Of a DNA stretch of 64,000 nt, positions 32,583 to 42,408 are shown piece by piece. The number at the start of each line of letters is the position of its first letter. Within the stretch, counting starts at the first letter, position 1. The DNA comes from Catonella massiliensis. Lineage in GTDB: Bacteria > Bacillota > Clostridia > Lachnospirales > Lachnospiraceae. The translations under genes and the position numbers were made by a program. Below the pieces are notes generated by a model. The model was not told where the DNA came from. It worked only from the letters and a program-made list of their open reading frames with translations, and made no database searches. The stretch spans positions 1,860,001 to 1,924,000 of the forward strand of contig NZ_JAEPRJ010000001.1 of NCBI RefSeq assembly GCF_016651435.1. The letters are read 5' to 3'.

Positions 32583-32714
32583 TGACTTTTCAATGCATTT
32601 TAAGCCATAATTTTATGACTTTTCAATAATATTATTGCATAAATTCTATGACTTTTCAATAACTTTTACACCTTATTTTTATGACTTTTCAATATTTTAA
32701 AAGCCTTTATATCA
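32583..32714. repeat. 33-bp-period repeat array, locus 2 (4 units)
   Basis: TGACTTTTCAAT occurs at 32583, 32616, 32649 and 32682, exactly 33 bp apart, each followed by 21 variable bases. The third and fourth units align with the last two units at 23421 and 23454, including the variable parts, so the arrays are copies of a longer module. It sits directly upstream of the ATPase gene. Confidence 0.85.
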
Positions 32715-32743
32715 CCTAAATAAAGATATTTTTTATACATAAA

Positions 32744-32791
32744 AACCACCGACCTCACAGGATGTAGAATACATCTGCTTAATCAGTGGTT
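32744..32791 (-). terminator. Terminator of the prfA-GGDEF/EAL transcript
   Basis: AACCAC (32744-32749) pairs with GTGGTT (32786-32791), with an inner GATGT/ACATC stem. On the minus strand the hairpin is followed by TTTTTATG. It lies 18 bp after the stop. Confidence 0.65.
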
Positions 32792-32809
32792 CATTATAGC
32801 TTTTGTTTA

Positions 32810-35542
32810 TTAAATTGTCGCAAAAAGCTTGTAGACATCAGGGATTTCCATTGGTTTGTAGAAATAATAGCCCTGCACGGAATCACAGCCCGCTTCCGTA
32901 ACGATATTAAGCTCTTTTTCTGTCTCCACTCCTTCCACACATACCATCTTATCAAAGTTATGACAGGCAGACACAATGGTAGATATGAAGACCTTACTGT
33001 CAGACGAATCCGACATCTTCTTCATAAGTGAGCGGTCAAGCTTTACTATATTGGCAGGATATTTAAGGAGCATCTCAAGAGAGGAATATCCCACTCCAAA
33101 GTCATCAATTGCCATCATCATATTCATATCCTTACAGCTTTCAATGAACTTCAACAGCTTAATAGGATCATCATGATAATGGGTTTCCGTAAGTTCAAGT
33201 ACAAGACGTGAGCCATCCATTTCGTAGTCCTCTAAAAGCTGCTTCATATATGGAAGCAAAGTCTCATCCTTTATCTGGTAGTAGCTGACATTGAAGTCCA
33301 AAGTAAATTCAGGAATGTAGGCACATATCCTCTTACTAATCTTTGCCGCCTGCTTAAACACCCATTTCCCTACAGTGGACATAAGGTTATTCTCTTCAAG
33401 TATAGGCACAAAGACCATAGGAGATACATTCTGTCCCATGTAACTCCAACGAAGCAGAAGCTCGCCACCTATCAGTCTGTGAGTCTCTGCTGACACTATC
33501 GGCTGCATCACAACCCTGAAGTTGTTCATGTCATTTGCTACGTCCTTACTTATATCAAGCAGCATCTGCTTTTGTTCACGATGCGAACTCATGGTCTTTT
33601 CTGTATAAATGATATCCTCTTCAGGCTTGTGCTTTGCTATGTCAAGTACACTCATTACATCAGTAATAATCTCTATGGCTGACATATCAGTGTTTAGTTC
33701 GCCGAGAATGCCCACAGCGCAAGGATAACGGATAGGAAGGTTATACTCAGCATAAGAGTTGGATATAATCTTCTTTATTTTCTTTGAGCATTCATCAAGG
33801 GTATAATCGGCATCGCCTGCAATCAATGCCATAAATCGTAATCCATCAAGTCTGTAAAACTTGATCCTGTCATCAAAGCTTGCAAGAAGCTCTGTAGCAA
33901 TATCCTTTATAAGGTTATCACCGATTGACCTTCCTCTTAATTCATTAATCTCACCAAATCCATTTAGGCGGAAGCACAGGCAGGAAGACTTGTCTCCCTT
34001 AAAAAACATACTACTGATGTCGCGTACAGCAGCTTTTTCTTTCTGGAAGTTAGTTATAGGACAAGTTTCAAAGGCATTGCTAAGTATCGATACATTACCA
34101 CTGTAAAACAGTGGCTTCTCCCTTTCTTTATCCCACTTAATGTATCCCGCACAACGTACCCAGACCTCCTCGCCATATTTGTCTACAACACGGTATATAA
34201 GGTCATATACGTCCCTTTTCTGCTTTATAAATTCACTAAAATCTTTTTCGTAGAATTCACGATCTTTCTCATGTGTTATAAACTGCTTCCACTCCTCAGG
34301 AAGATCATGCACTATGTTGTTCTCAAAGCCCCATTTTTCCTTTATAGTGTCTGAAATAAACCAGACATTTTTCTGAAGGTCACCAAAGTAGGGGTGGCTG
34401 TCGCCAAGCTCAAGAGCCTTGAAAAACACGTCCAGACTAAAGTAGTTGTTTTCAATAAATCTATACAACATACTGTTTCTGCTGTCATTAAAATGATCTA
34501 CGAAGTTATCTAAACTCATCATTCTCCTGTCACGGGTTCTTCCCGTTACAGGATCAGGCTTACTAAAATATATCGCTTTATTCTTGTATAGTACACTTTC
34601 CGCAACAGCCCTTACCTCTACCGGCACGAGAGGATTCTCATTAGACCAGTAAGAACCAAAGACTAGCGGTATATGTTTGTTATTTATTTCACCTTCAAGA
34701 TTCTTTATCAGCTTGTCAAAATAAGCACTATCTATATTAGGACAAACAACCAGAAAACGGTTACCTGTTACCCTGTATATCTTATACCCTGCAAATACCT
34801 CACCAAGAAGAGCGTTTAAGCGGCATAACAAGATATTGCCTTCCTGATATCCACGCTCATCATTAGTTGTTTCCAGTTCAGAAAGGTCACACGATACTAT
34901 GCCTAACTGCCTACATCCGTCAAGCTTCTTAAAGTCCTCCTCAAAAGCTTCTCTATTATATGCTAATGTAAGAGGATCATGGTATTTATCAAAAGTTATC
35001 TTTTTCTCGGCATTTCTGTGCTTGACTATAAATGAAAAAAGTGAACTTATTTTCTTAAGTACAGGAATTGTCTCATCCTCATCAAGCTTCTCAGGATTGT
35101 CCACACCTAAGAAGCCTACCACATCATTACCTAAATATATAGGGACAGCCACAAGTGACTTTACATCCTGTGGCTTTAGGACAGCATAAGTAGATGGGGC
35201 ATCAGTCTTAATTGCCTCAACATCAGGTATAATTACATTCTTATTCTGCCTAAATAAGTCCAGCCAGAAATCAACAATTTGTATGCTTTCATTCTGGAGC
35301 ATTTCAATTTGTGGCGTAATTCCTTTTGCACACCACTCATAAGTATTACTTATCGTCTCATTACTGTAATCAATCTCAAATACATAGGCTCGTTCACACT
35401 TACACAATTCACCTAGAAACTTTAACATTTCACTGGCATTTAGTGTTGTGTTTTCCAAATCAAGTGCGTTCCAAAGCCAATTTCCTAAATATTCAGTAAT
35501 GGAGGAAGTATTATCTATAATCTGCTTCCTTTCACTAATCAT
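32810..35542 (-). CDS. GAF-GGDEF-PAS-GGDEF-EAL protein, likely c-di-GMP phosphodiesterase
   Basis: A 910-residue protein. A GAF domain (about 30-180) is followed by a first GGDEF domain (about 185-340) whose signature is replaced by VTGNRF. A PAS domain (about 410-505) precedes a second GGDEF-like domain (about 515-640) with LDGLRF instead of GGDEF. The EAL domain (about 665-905) keeps the catalytic set: GELLLRW, DFNVSYY, ELTETH, AIDDFGVGYSS, VKLDRS, VEGVE and QGYYF. It therefore probably degrades c-di-GMP and has lost cyclase activity at both GGDEF domains. No membrane segments, so it is cytosolic. It is 27 bp downstream of prfA. Confidence 0.88.
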   Translation of the reverse strand: MISERKQIIDNTSSITEYLGNWLWNALDLENTTLNASEMLKFLGELCKCERAYVFEIDYSNETISNTYEWCAKGITPQIEMLQNESIQIVDFWLDLFRQNKNVIIPDVEAIKTDAPSTYAVLKPQDVKSLVAVPIYLGNDVVGFLGVDNPEKLDEDETIPVLKKISSLFSFIVKHRNAEKKITFDKYHDPLTLAYNREAFEEDFKKLDGCRQLGIVSCDLSELETTNDERGYQEGNILLCRLNALLGEVFAGYKIYRVTGNRFLVVCPNIDSAYFDKLIKNLEGEINNKHIPLVFGSYWSNENPLVPVEVRAVAESVLYKNKAIYFSKPDPVTGRTRDRRMMSLDNFVDHFNDSRNSMLYRFIENNYFSLDVFFKALELGDSHPYFGDLQKNVWFISDTIKEKWGFENNIVHDLPEEWKQFITHEKDREFYEKDFSEFIKQKRDVYDLIYRVVDKYGEEVWVRCAGYIKWDKEREKPLFYSGNVSILSNAFETCPITNFQKEKAAVRDISSMFFKGDKSSCLCFRLNGFGEINELRGRSIGDNLIKDIATELLASFDDRIKFYRLDGLRFMALIAGDADYTLDECSKKIKKIISNSYAEYNLPIRYPCAVGILGELNTDMSAIEIITDVMSVLDIAKHKPEEDIIYTEKTMSSHREQKQMLLDISKDVANDMNNFRVVMQPIVSAETHRLIGGELLLRWSYMGQNVSPMVFVPILEENNLMSTVGKWVFKQAAKISKRICAYIPEFTLDFNVSYYQIKDETLLPYMKQLLEDYEMDGSRLVLELTETHYHDDPIKLLKFIESCKDMNMMMAIDDFGVGYSSLEMLLKYPANIVKLDRSLMKKMSDSSDSKVFISTIVSACHNFDKMVCVEGVETEKELNIVTEAGCDSVQGYYFYKPMEIPDVYKLFATI

Positions 35543-35569
35543 CTTCGCACTCCCTTGCTAAGTTATAGT

Positions 35570-36643
35570 TTACATTTCACCCATCGCTGCAAGTTTTTCA
35601 GTCTGATCTGCTACTATAAGATTTTCGATAATTTCTGTTAAATCTCCACCCATAACCCCATCTATATTATGTGTCGTAAACTTAATTCTATGGTCTGTAA
35701 CCCTTCCCTGTGGGAAATTGTAGGTACGAATCTTCTCAGACCTGTCACCGCTTCCCACCTGGCTCTTTCTGTTGGCAGCCTCTTCGGCATGTGCCTTTTC
35801 ACATTCAAGCTCATAGAGTCTTGAACGGAGTACCTTCATTGCTTTGTCTTTGTTCTTAAGCTGTGACTTCTCATCCTGGCAGGATATAACTATCCCTGTA
35901 GGAATATGTGTCAAACGAACAGCTGAATCGGTGGTATTGACACACTGTCCACCGTTACCTGAAGCCCTAAATACATCAAACTTGATATCATTAGGGTCGA
36001 TGTTTACGTCAACCTCTTCTGCCTCCGGTAATATAGCCACCGTTGCTGCAGATGTCTGCAGCTTACCGTTAGACTCTGTCACCGGAACTCTCTGTACTCT
36101 GTGGGTTCCGCTTTCGTATTTAAGCTTTGAAAAAGCTCCCTTACCATTGATAAGAAAAGTAACTTCCTTAAAGCCTCCAAGACCGTTTTCATTGAAGCTT
36201 AGTATCTCAGGCTTCCAGTGGTTATTCTCTGCGTATTTGCAGTACATACGGTAAAGCTCTGAAGCAAATATAGCCGCTTCATCTCCGCCTGTACCCGCAC
36301 GGATTTCAACTATTACATTCTTATCATCGTTCTTATCCTTTGGAAGCAAAAGAACCTTGAGTTCCTTTTCAAATTCAGGCACCAAAGCCTTCGCCTGGGC
36401 AAGCTCTTCTCTTGCAAGTTCTTTTAGCTCAGGATCGCTCTCTTCAGATATCATCTTGAGGCAATCCTCTATCTGCTTATTATTTGCCTTATATTCATTG
36501 AATTTCTCCACGATAGGCTGTAGGTCTGACTGTTCCTTCATAAGACTTCTAAACTTATTTGGATCAGCTGCAGCCACACCTGAAGCTAATTCATCCGTTA
36601 CTTCCTTATACCTTCCTGCGAGGGTTTCAATACTTTCAAACAT
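35570..36643 (-). CDS. prfA: Peptide chain release factor 1
   Basis: A 357-residue protein, normal RF1 length. It has the GGQ hydrolysis motif (SGNGGQCVN, about 230) and downstream [22 protein letters not shown]. The usual PxT stop-codon motif region precedes GGQ and reads [12 protein letters not shown]. It ends translation at UAA and UAG. The ATG at 36643 has AGGAAGGA upstream. It lies in the order rpmE-DUF1385-prmC-fumC-malic enzyme-prfA; PrmC, encoded upstream, methylates this protein's GGQ glutamine. Confidence 0.97.
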   Translation of the reverse strand: MFESIETLAGRYKEVTDELASGVAAADPNKFRSLMKEQSDLQPIVEKFNEYKANNKQIEDCLKMISEESDPELKELAREELAQAKALVPEFEKELKVLLLPKDKNDDKNVIVEIRAGTGGDEAAIFASELYRMYCKYAENNHWKPEILSFNENGLGGFKEVTFLINGKGAFSKLKYESGTHRVQRVPVTESNGKLQTSAATVAILPEAEEVDVNIDPNDIKFDVFRASGNGGQCVNTTDSAVRLTHIPTGIVISCQDEKSQLKNKDKAMKVLRSRLYELECEKAHAEEAANRKSQVGSGDRSEKIRTYNFPQGRVTDHRIKFTTHNIDGVMGGDLTEIIENLIVADQTEKLAAMGEM

Positions 36644-36708
36644 CAATTTTCCTTCCTAAATGTAAATAATATAAGTACAGTTGCATCCTTGTATTATAAC
36701 CGTAATGC

Positions 36709-37881
36709 CTACAATCTTGCAACCCCTGTACTCTTTGCAGCCTCAGAGACAGCCTTTGCAACTGCATCCTTTACCCTGGCATCAAATGCCTTTGGTAGAA
36801 TGTAGTCTTCATTTAATTCATCATCTGAAACCAGTCCTGCTATAGCTTTTGCCGCCGCAATCTTCATCTCGTCATTTATCTCGCTTGCTCTTACATCAAG
36901 AGCTCCCCTAAAGATGCCTGGGAAACAAAGCACATTGTTTACCTGGTTAGGAAAATCTGAACGTCCGGTGGAAACCACCCTGGCTCCTGCTTCTTTCGCT
37001 TCATCAGGAAATATCTCAGGTACAGGATTGGCACAGGCGAATATAACAGCATCTTTTGCCATACTTCTTACCATTTCTCCTGTAAGAGTTCCCGGAGCAG
37101 ATACCCCAATAAATATATCGGCACCTTTTATCACTTCCTCAAGACTTCCTTTTTCCATTTTAAAATTTGTTATATCTGCCATCTCTTCTTTTATAGGGTT
37201 CAGACCTTCTCTTCCCTTATAAATAGCACCTTTTCTGTCTGTCATTATTACATTTTTAAGTCCCATTGCCATCAAAAGCTTTATGATAGCAATACCGGCA
37301 GCTCCTGCTCCGGAGGTAACAATCTTAACATCTTCTATATTCTTTCCAACAATCTTAAGCGCATTTAAGACTCCTGCAAGGGTAACAACCGCTGTTCCAT
37401 GCTGGTCATCGTGGAAGATAGGAATGTCTGTACACTTCTTAAGCTTCTCCTCTATCTCAAAGCATCTTGGTGCAGATATATCCTCAAGGTTCACACCGCC
37501 AAATGAGCCTGCAAGCAGTTCAACGGTTCTTACTATCTCATCCACATCCTTGCTTCTTACACAAAGAGGTATGGCATCTACATCTCCAAAAGCCTTAAAA
37601 AGTGCACATTTTCCTTCCATAACAGGCATACCTGCCTCAGGGCCAATGTCACCAAGACCTAAAACTGCAGTTCCATCAGTCACTACAGCAACGGTATTCC
37701 ATCTTCTTGTAAGCTCATATGACTTGTCTACATCCTTTTGTATCTCAAGACAAGGAGCGGCTACTCCCGGCGTATAGGCAAGGCTGAGTGCCTCTGCATT
37801 GTCAACTGCCGCTCTTACCTTTATCTCTATCTTTCCCTTCCACTGTGCATGCTTTTCAAGTGAAACCTTTCCGTAATCCAT
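36709..37881 (-). CDS. NAD(P)-dependent malic enzyme
   Basis: A 390-residue protein of the short bacterial malic-enzyme type, without a phosphotransacetylase domain. It has LAYTPGVAAPC, VVTDGTAVLGLGDIGPEAGMP, catalytic Lys in EGKCALFKAFG, metal ligands in FHDDQHGTA, and the Rossmann motif VTSGAGAAGIA. It converts malate to pyruvate plus CO2. It is immediately downstream of fumC, making a fumarate-malate-pyruvate module. The Rossmann loop does not settle NAD or NADP preference. Confidence 0.94.
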   Translation of the reverse strand: MDYGKVSLEKHAQWKGKIEIKVRAAVDNAEALSLAYTPGVAAPCLEIQKDVDKSYELTRRWNTVAVVTDGTAVLGLGDIGPEAGMPVMEGKCALFKAFGDVDAIPLCVRSKDVDEIVRTVELLAGSFGGVNLEDISAPRCFEIEEKLKKCTDIPIFHDDQHGTAVVTLAGVLNALKIVGKNIEDVKIVTSGAGAAGIAIIKLLMAMGLKNVIMTDRKGAIYKGREGLNPIKEEMADITNFKMEKGSLEEVIKGADIFIGVSAPGTLTGEMVRSMAKDAVIFACANPVPEIFPDEAKEAGARVVSTGRSDFPNQVNNVLCFPGIFRGALDVRASEINDEMKIAAAKAIAGLVSDDELNEDYILPKAFDARVKDAVAKAVSEAAKSTGVARL

Positions 37882-37911
37882 AACTTCCTCCTTTTTACAT
37901 ATTTATCATGT

Positions 37912-37957
37912 GATGTGGGTGTCATAAGTATTGGACACCCATTAATACAGGATTGCT
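37912..37957. repeat. Dispersed palindromic repeat, copy 5
   Basis: GATGTGGGTGTCATAAGTATT, then GGACACCCATTAATACAGGATTGC: the GGGTGTC/GACACCC palindrome plus the ATACAGGATTGC tail. It lies in the 96-bp gap between fumC and the malic enzyme gene. Confidence 0.65.
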
Positions 37958-37977
37958 TCTTACATTCCTTATCTATT

Positions 37978-39342
37978 TCATACCAGCTCTTCAGGCTTAA
38001 ATACCTCATCAAAGCTCTCTTCATCCATAAAGCCTAAGTCAAGGCAGGCCTTCTTTAGGCTAATCCCCTCCTTATATGCTTTCTTTGCGACAGCAGCAGC
38101 ATTATCATAGCCCACATAAGGGGAAATGCAGGTAACAAGCATAAGAGAATTGTGCAGATTATCACGCATTTTCTCGCGGTTGGCTCTAATCCCCATAGCA
38201 CAGTTATCGTTAAATGAGCCTATTGCATCTCCAAGAAGTCTCACAGACTGCAAGAAGTTGTATATGAGCACAGGCATAAATACATTTAACTCAAAATTTC
38301 CCTGAGAGGCCGCCATACCTACTGCCACATCATTGCCCATTACCTGGACGGCCACCATGGTCACTGCTTCGCACTGCGTTGGGTTTACCTTGCCCGGCAT
38401 AATAGAGCTTCCCGGTTCATTTTCAGGTATGAATATCTCACAAAGGCCAAGCCTTGGCCCTGATGCGAGCCATCTCACATCATTGGCTATCTTCATCATG
38501 TTGGCTGCAAGTCCCTTGATTGCACCGTGGCAGGTAACAAGCGCATCCTTTGAGGTTAGTGCGTGGAACTTATTCTCATCCGTTATAAATGGCTCATCTG
38601 TAAGCTCTGCAATCTTCTTAGCCACCTGTCTGTCAAAGTTCTTAGGCGCATTTATCCCTGTTCCCACAGCCGTCCCGCCAAGAGCAAGCTTGTATATTCC
38701 CTGCATCGAAGCCTTTATCTGTCCAAGGCTGTTAATAAGCATAAATCTCCAGCCGCTTATTTCCTGGGAAAACTTGATTGGAGTCGCATCCTGCAGATGA
38801 GTCCTTCCACTCTTAACTATGTCATCATTTTCCTTTTCAAGCTTCTCAAATGTAAGTATGAGTTTCTCTATGGCAGGTAAGAGTACCCTTTTTATCTCCA
38901 TTACCGCTGCTATATGCATAGCTGTAGGAAAGGTATCATTGGAGCTCTGCGACATATTTACATCATCGTTAGGATGAAGTATCCTCTTGCCTGCAAGCAT
39001 GTTGCCCCTGCCGGTTATTACTTCGTTAACATTCATATTGCTCTGTGTGCCTGAGCCTGTCTGCCACACCTTAAGCGGGAATTCTTTATCGTGCTTTCCC
39101 TTGTATATCTCATCGCAGGCCTTTCTTATAAGCTCGCACTTGTCAAGCGGGAGTTTTCCAAGTTCAAGATTGACCTCTGCAGCAGCCTTCTTAAGTATAG
39201 CAAATGCCCTGATTACAGGAAGGGGCATAGTCTCCGTACCTATGTTAAAGTTATTATGAGAACGCTCCGTCTGCGCTCCCCACAGAGCCTTCTCCGGAAC
39301 ATTTACCTCGCCCATGGAATCTCTCTCTATTCTGTATTTCAT
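37978..39342 (-). CDS. fumC: Fumarate hydratase, class II
   Basis: A 454-residue protein of the oxygen-stable, iron-free class II. It has ALWGAQTERSHNNFNIG, GSGTQSNMNVNEVI, the active-site His region SGRTHLQDATPI, and the superfamily signature GSSIMPGKVNPTQCEA. It interconverts fumarate and malate. There is a 9-bp gap after prmC. Confidence 0.97.
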   Translation of the reverse strand: MKYRIERDSMGEVNVPEKALWGAQTERSHNNFNIGTETMPLPVIRAFAILKKAAAEVNLELGKLPLDKCELIRKACDEIYKGKHDKEFPLKVWQTGSGTQSNMNVNEVITGRGNMLAGKRILHPNDDVNMSQSSNDTFPTAMHIAAVMEIKRVLLPAIEKLILTFEKLEKENDDIVKSGRTHLQDATPIKFSQEISGWRFMLINSLGQIKASMQGIYKLALGGTAVGTGINAPKNFDRQVAKKIAELTDEPFITDENKFHALTSKDALVTCHGAIKGLAANMMKIANDVRWLASGPRLGLCEIFIPENEPGSSIMPGKVNPTQCEAVTMVAVQVMGNDVAVGMAASQGNFELNVFMPVLIYNFLQSVRLLGDAIGSFNDNCAMGIRANREKMRDNLHNSLMLVTCISPYVGYDNAAAVAKKAYKEGISLKKACLDLGFMDEESFDEVFKPEELV

Positions 39343-39351
39343 GGCAGCCTC

Positions 39352-40206
39352 CTATAGTTTTTCGTCCAATTTTGCCATAACTATCCTATCTAAGCCTGAA
39401 TAATCCTTCATTATCTTTACATCTGTAAAACCATTTTCAAGTAAGATAGAGGCTACGGCTCTACTTTGATTATATCCTATTTCGTAGAAAATTCTACCAT
39501 TTTTATTTAATTTTTTTACAGCCTCTTTGCTGATAATTCTGTAGAATTTTAACCCATCAATATCTCCATCAAGAGCAAGTCTTGGTATATAATCCCTTAC
39601 TTCCGGCATAAGTTCATCTATTTCCCCGGTTTCAATGTAGGGAGGGTTTGATACTATTATATCAAACTTATCTGTGACATTTTCAAACATATCCCCCTGT
39701 ATAAAACTAATCTCACCCGACTTAAGGCTCTTAGCATTTTCTCTTGCCACTTCAAGGGCTTTTTCAGAAATATCAGAGGCTGCCACCTTAGATGGCTTAC
39801 CAAATAATGCTATAGATATTGCTATACAGCCTGACCCTGTACACATATCAAGAACGGATTTCCCTTCAGAATACTTTATTACCTCTTCCACCAAAAGCTC
39901 GGTTTCCTGCTCAGGTATCAGTACATTTTCATCTACCTTAAAGGTAAGTCCAAAGAAATCTCTTGTCCCAATCACATAAGAAAGAGGGATTCTTTTGCTC
40001 CTTCTTTCTATAAGCCTAAAGAATTCCTCTGCCTTATTTTTCTCTATTATATCTTCTGAATGTATGAAATACTGTGCACTGTTAAGACCGGTAATATACT
40101 CTAATATATATCTGGCATCAAGCTCTGCCTCATCTATTCCTGCCTGTGTAAGCATTTTGGAACCGTCTGCAAGCAGCCCTTTTAGGCTATATTCCACTTT
40201 ATCCAT
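39352..40206 (-). CDS. prmC: Release factor glutamine methyltransferase
   Basis: About 284 residues. An N-terminal helical domain is followed by a class I SAM methyltransferase: VLDMCTGSGCIAISIAL (SAM loop) and catalytic IVSNPPYIETGEI. It methylates the GGQ glutamine of RF1 and RF2. The start is the ATG at 40206 with AGAGG just upstream; a GTG at 40221 is in frame. It overlaps the DUF1385 gene end by 8 bp. Confidence 0.95.
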   Translation of the reverse strand: MDKVEYSLKGLLADGSKMLTQAGIDEAELDARYILEYITGLNSAQYFIHSEDIIEKNKAEEFFRLIERRSKRIPLSYVIGTRDFFGLTFKVDENVLIPEQETELLVEEVIKYSEGKSVLDMCTGSGCIAISIALFGKPSKVAASDISEKALEVARENAKSLKSGEISFIQGDMFENVTDKFDIIVSNPPYIETGEIDELMPEVRDYIPRLALDGDIDGLKFYRIISKEAVKKLNKNGRIFYEIGYNQSRAVASILLENGFTDVKIMKDYSGLDRIVMAKLDEKL

Positions 40207-41440
40207 TTTTCCTCTTTCCACGCTTTTTTTCCTCTTCCTTCTTGCTATTGAAAAAATGGTTTAAAGCATTTAGTATCTCATCATCCTCATCCTCAGATAT
40301 TTTTACTGTCTTAACTCCTTCTTTAACATCTAGTGACTGCTTTGCCCTTTCAGCAAGGCTAATATCAGTATCGTTTTTCTTTTCAGAATTTACTTCACCT
40401 ATAGTCTTGCCACCTGCTTTTTGAGACGCTCCGGCACTCTTCTTATCCCTTGTTGTCACAGAAGGCTTCCCTGTTTTAAGCGCTTTATCCTTGCTTACTC
40501 TCTTGATTCCGGCTTTCTGGACTCTTAAAGGCTTATAAAGCTCTCCATGGACGTCTGCTTCTTCTTTTACCTCTTCCTTACTCTCAGCAACAACTGACAC
40601 TGATTCAATGGCTACTTCCACCATCTCATCTTCAGGCTCAGCTGTAATCACACTCTGTATGAGCATAGCAGGCAGATTAAGTATATCTGCCAGACTATTT
40701 TTCCCCCTTGCCGCAATCTCCATAATTTCATAAGTAAGACCTGCTATAATAGGTACTGTAAGAAGCCTGATTACTATTCTAAGCACAATATTATCTATTC
40801 TTACAAACATAAAAACAAGTATGCTAAGCGCTATGACTACCGCCAAAAATGTAGCTGCACACCTATAGTTTCTTCTGTTCATTTTCTTTACATTACTGAG
40901 AGTAAGAGGCAGCCCCTTATCTACGCAGTTCATTGCTTTATGCAAGGCTCCAAGGTACATATACACCCTTTTAATCTCCGGAAGCATCGATATTCCAAAT
41001 ATATATAGTACCAGGAGTACAAGCCTCATTATTCCCTCAATAAAGGTAAGGGCAATATCTGAGTTTATGACATTATAAAATGAAAGTGAAATGCCGTAAG
41101 GCAGTGCAAAGAAAAGCCCTATAGCAAGCGAAATAACAGCAATGACTGTTAAAAGCTCCTTAGTTTCCCTACTGTCAATCTTTCCACCTTCTTCTTTGTC
41201 ATAGAATTTCTCTGATACCGAGAAATTCTTAACTATCAGCCATATCATCTCCACAAGGCTTACTATCCCTCTAATAAAAGGCAGCGAAAAGGCAGTATTT
41301 TTCTCTGTTATATCATCAACCCTACCGGTCAGAACCTCAATATCATCATCAGGCTTACGGACTGCAAGTGCATATTTGCTTCTGTTCTTTACCAATATAC
41401 CCTCAAGAACAGCTAATCCGCTCATCCCCGAACCCTTCAT
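40199..41440 (-). CDS. DUF1385 (YqhQ-like) membrane protein with charged C-terminal tail
   Basis: About 413 residues. The N-terminus (GGSMKGSGMSGLAVLEGILV, partly upstream of the chosen start) and PFIRGIVSLVEMIWL match DUF1385. There are about five membrane helices between 75 and 275. The C-terminal ~130 residues are cytosolic-looking and rich in Lys, Glu and Ser, longer than in most relatives. Function is unknown, but the gene is commonly found between rpmE and prmC in Firmicutes, as here. The ATG at 41440 is chosen for its GGAGGAAGT ribosome binding site. Confidence 0.9.
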   Translation of the reverse strand: MKGSGMSGLAVLEGILVKNRSKYALAVRKPDDDIEVLTGRVDDITEKNTAFSLPFIRGIVSLVEMIWLIVKNFSVSEKFYDKEEGGKIDSRETKELLTVIAVISLAIGLFFALPYGISLSFYNVINSDIALTFIEGIMRLVLLVLYIFGISMLPEIKRVYMYLGALHKAMNCVDKGLPLTLSNVKKMNRRNYRCAATFLAVVIALSILVFMFVRIDNIVLRIVIRLLTVPIIAGLTYEIMEIAARGKNSLADILNLPAMLIQSVITAEPEDEMVEVAIESVSVVAESKEEVKEEADVHGELYKPLRVQKAGIKRVSKDKALKTGKPSVTTRDKKSAGASQKAGGKTIGEVNSEKKNDTDISLAERAKQSLDVKEGVKTVKISEDEDDEILNALNHFFNSKKEEEKKRGKRKNG

Positions 41441-41551
41441 ACTTCCTCCTAAAAAAATAAGACCATCGCATTTGTGATTCCGTCCTTCCATAACGATATG
41501 TTATGTTGACGCCTTCGTCTCTGCGACAGTCTCGTTCTTATTCTGTTTTTA

Positions 41552-41758
41552 TTAGTCCTGCTTAATTCCGTATCTACGATTGAACTTATCAATAGCTCCA
41601 CGGGCAGCTGCAGCTCTCTGCTGTCCTGTGTAGAACGGATGACACTTTGAACAAACTTCAACGTGGATAGAATCCTTTGTTGAACCTGTAGTGAACTCAT
41701 TTCCACAGTTGCATGTTACCTTACACTCATGGTATTCTGGATGGATACCTTCTCTCAT
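41552..41758 (-). CDS. rpmE: 50S ribosomal protein bL31 (zinc-binding form)
   Basis: A 68-residue protein: [36 protein letters not shown], and a basic tail ending [11 protein letters not shown]. Cys16, Cys18, Cys36 and Cys39 are the zinc ligands of the C+ form, which can be swapped for a zinc-free paralogue under zinc shortage. The ATG at 41758 has GAGGAAGGTG upstream; the frame extends to 41815 without support. Confidence 0.97.
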   Translation of the reverse strand: MREGIHPEYHECKVTCNCGNEFTTGSTKDSIHVEVCSKCHPFYTGQQRAAAARGAIDKFNRRYGIKQD

Positions 41759-41822
41759 ATTATTCACCTTCCTCACTTTGTTGATTGGATTTTGCCAATC
41801 TATTAATATAAACAACTCTATG

Positions 41823-41851
41823 AGTATATCACATAATTTTACAAATTACAA
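41823..41851 (-). promoter_or_regulatory. rpmE operon promoter
   Basis: On the minus strand, TTGTAA (41846-41851), a 17-bp spacer and TATACT (41823-41828), 65 bp upstream of the rpmE start. It may drive rpmE through to the GGDEF/EAL gene. Confidence 0.6.
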
Positions 41852-41871
41852 GACATTACTTATAACAATAT

Positions 41872-42309
41872 CTAATCCCTTTCAAGCGCACTGTCAAGGA
41901 GCCAAAAAAGCTCTAGCATGCTTCTAAAACACTCTTCGGCCTCTCCTTCAATCCACTTGACGGTTCCCTGCCAGCTTGCGTTATTTCGGTACTGAATCCT
42001 GATGGCAAATGTCGCAGCCTTTCCTCTTGGAACCTGTGCCTTTTCAGATATACGGGTCTCCCTCTCATCGGACTGAGTTCTTTTCTTAAAGCTTCTCTTC
42101 TCCATTCCACTCATTGGACATCCTATTTCATCCATAAGTGTATCAATTTCTTTTATAAGATGCTGAAAACTTTTAACCTCTACACTTTGCTTCAGGAAAG
42201 GATTGTAAAGTTTTCCACAAAAATCAATGCTGTTATATTCGTCAATAGCTATTATGCTTGTTCTAAATTCTTCGGAAAAATGAATTCTCTTGGTGCCTAC
42301 GCCGCTCAT
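41872..42309 (-). CDS. Conserved hypothetical protein
   Basis: A 145-residue protein with no signal peptide or membrane segment. The C-terminal part (FAIRIQYRNNASWQGTVKWI, then EECFRSMLELFWLLDSAL) is a pattern I associate with small uncharacterised clostridial proteins. The N-terminal half has KLYNPFLKQSVEVKSFQHLI. The middle is strongly basic (KKRTQSDERETR). The ribosome binding site is a perfect GGAGG. Function is unknown; it is transcribed with, or just downstream of, the clpX region. Confidence 0.7.
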   Translation of the reverse strand: MSGVGTKRIHFSEEFRTSIIAIDEYNSIDFCGKLYNPFLKQSVEVKSFQHLIKEIDTLMDEIGCPMSGMEKRSFKKRTQSDERETRISEKAQVPRGKAATFAIRIQYRNNASWQGTVKWIEGEAEECFRSMLELFWLLDSALERD

Positions 42310-42408
42310 AAATACCTCCTCTGCCTATTCCCCTATTATAAGCAATAACGGTTACATTTTGCCAAAAATCAAACATTTTTAAAACTTTTTTCAGATTTAA
42401 TGGATTAA

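Noticed and set aside
41441..41551. Small RNA between DUF1385 and rpmE
   Set aside because: There are only short stems (GACG/CGTC, ATAAC/GTTAT) within an operon spacer. Nothing distinguishes it from ordinary leader sequence.
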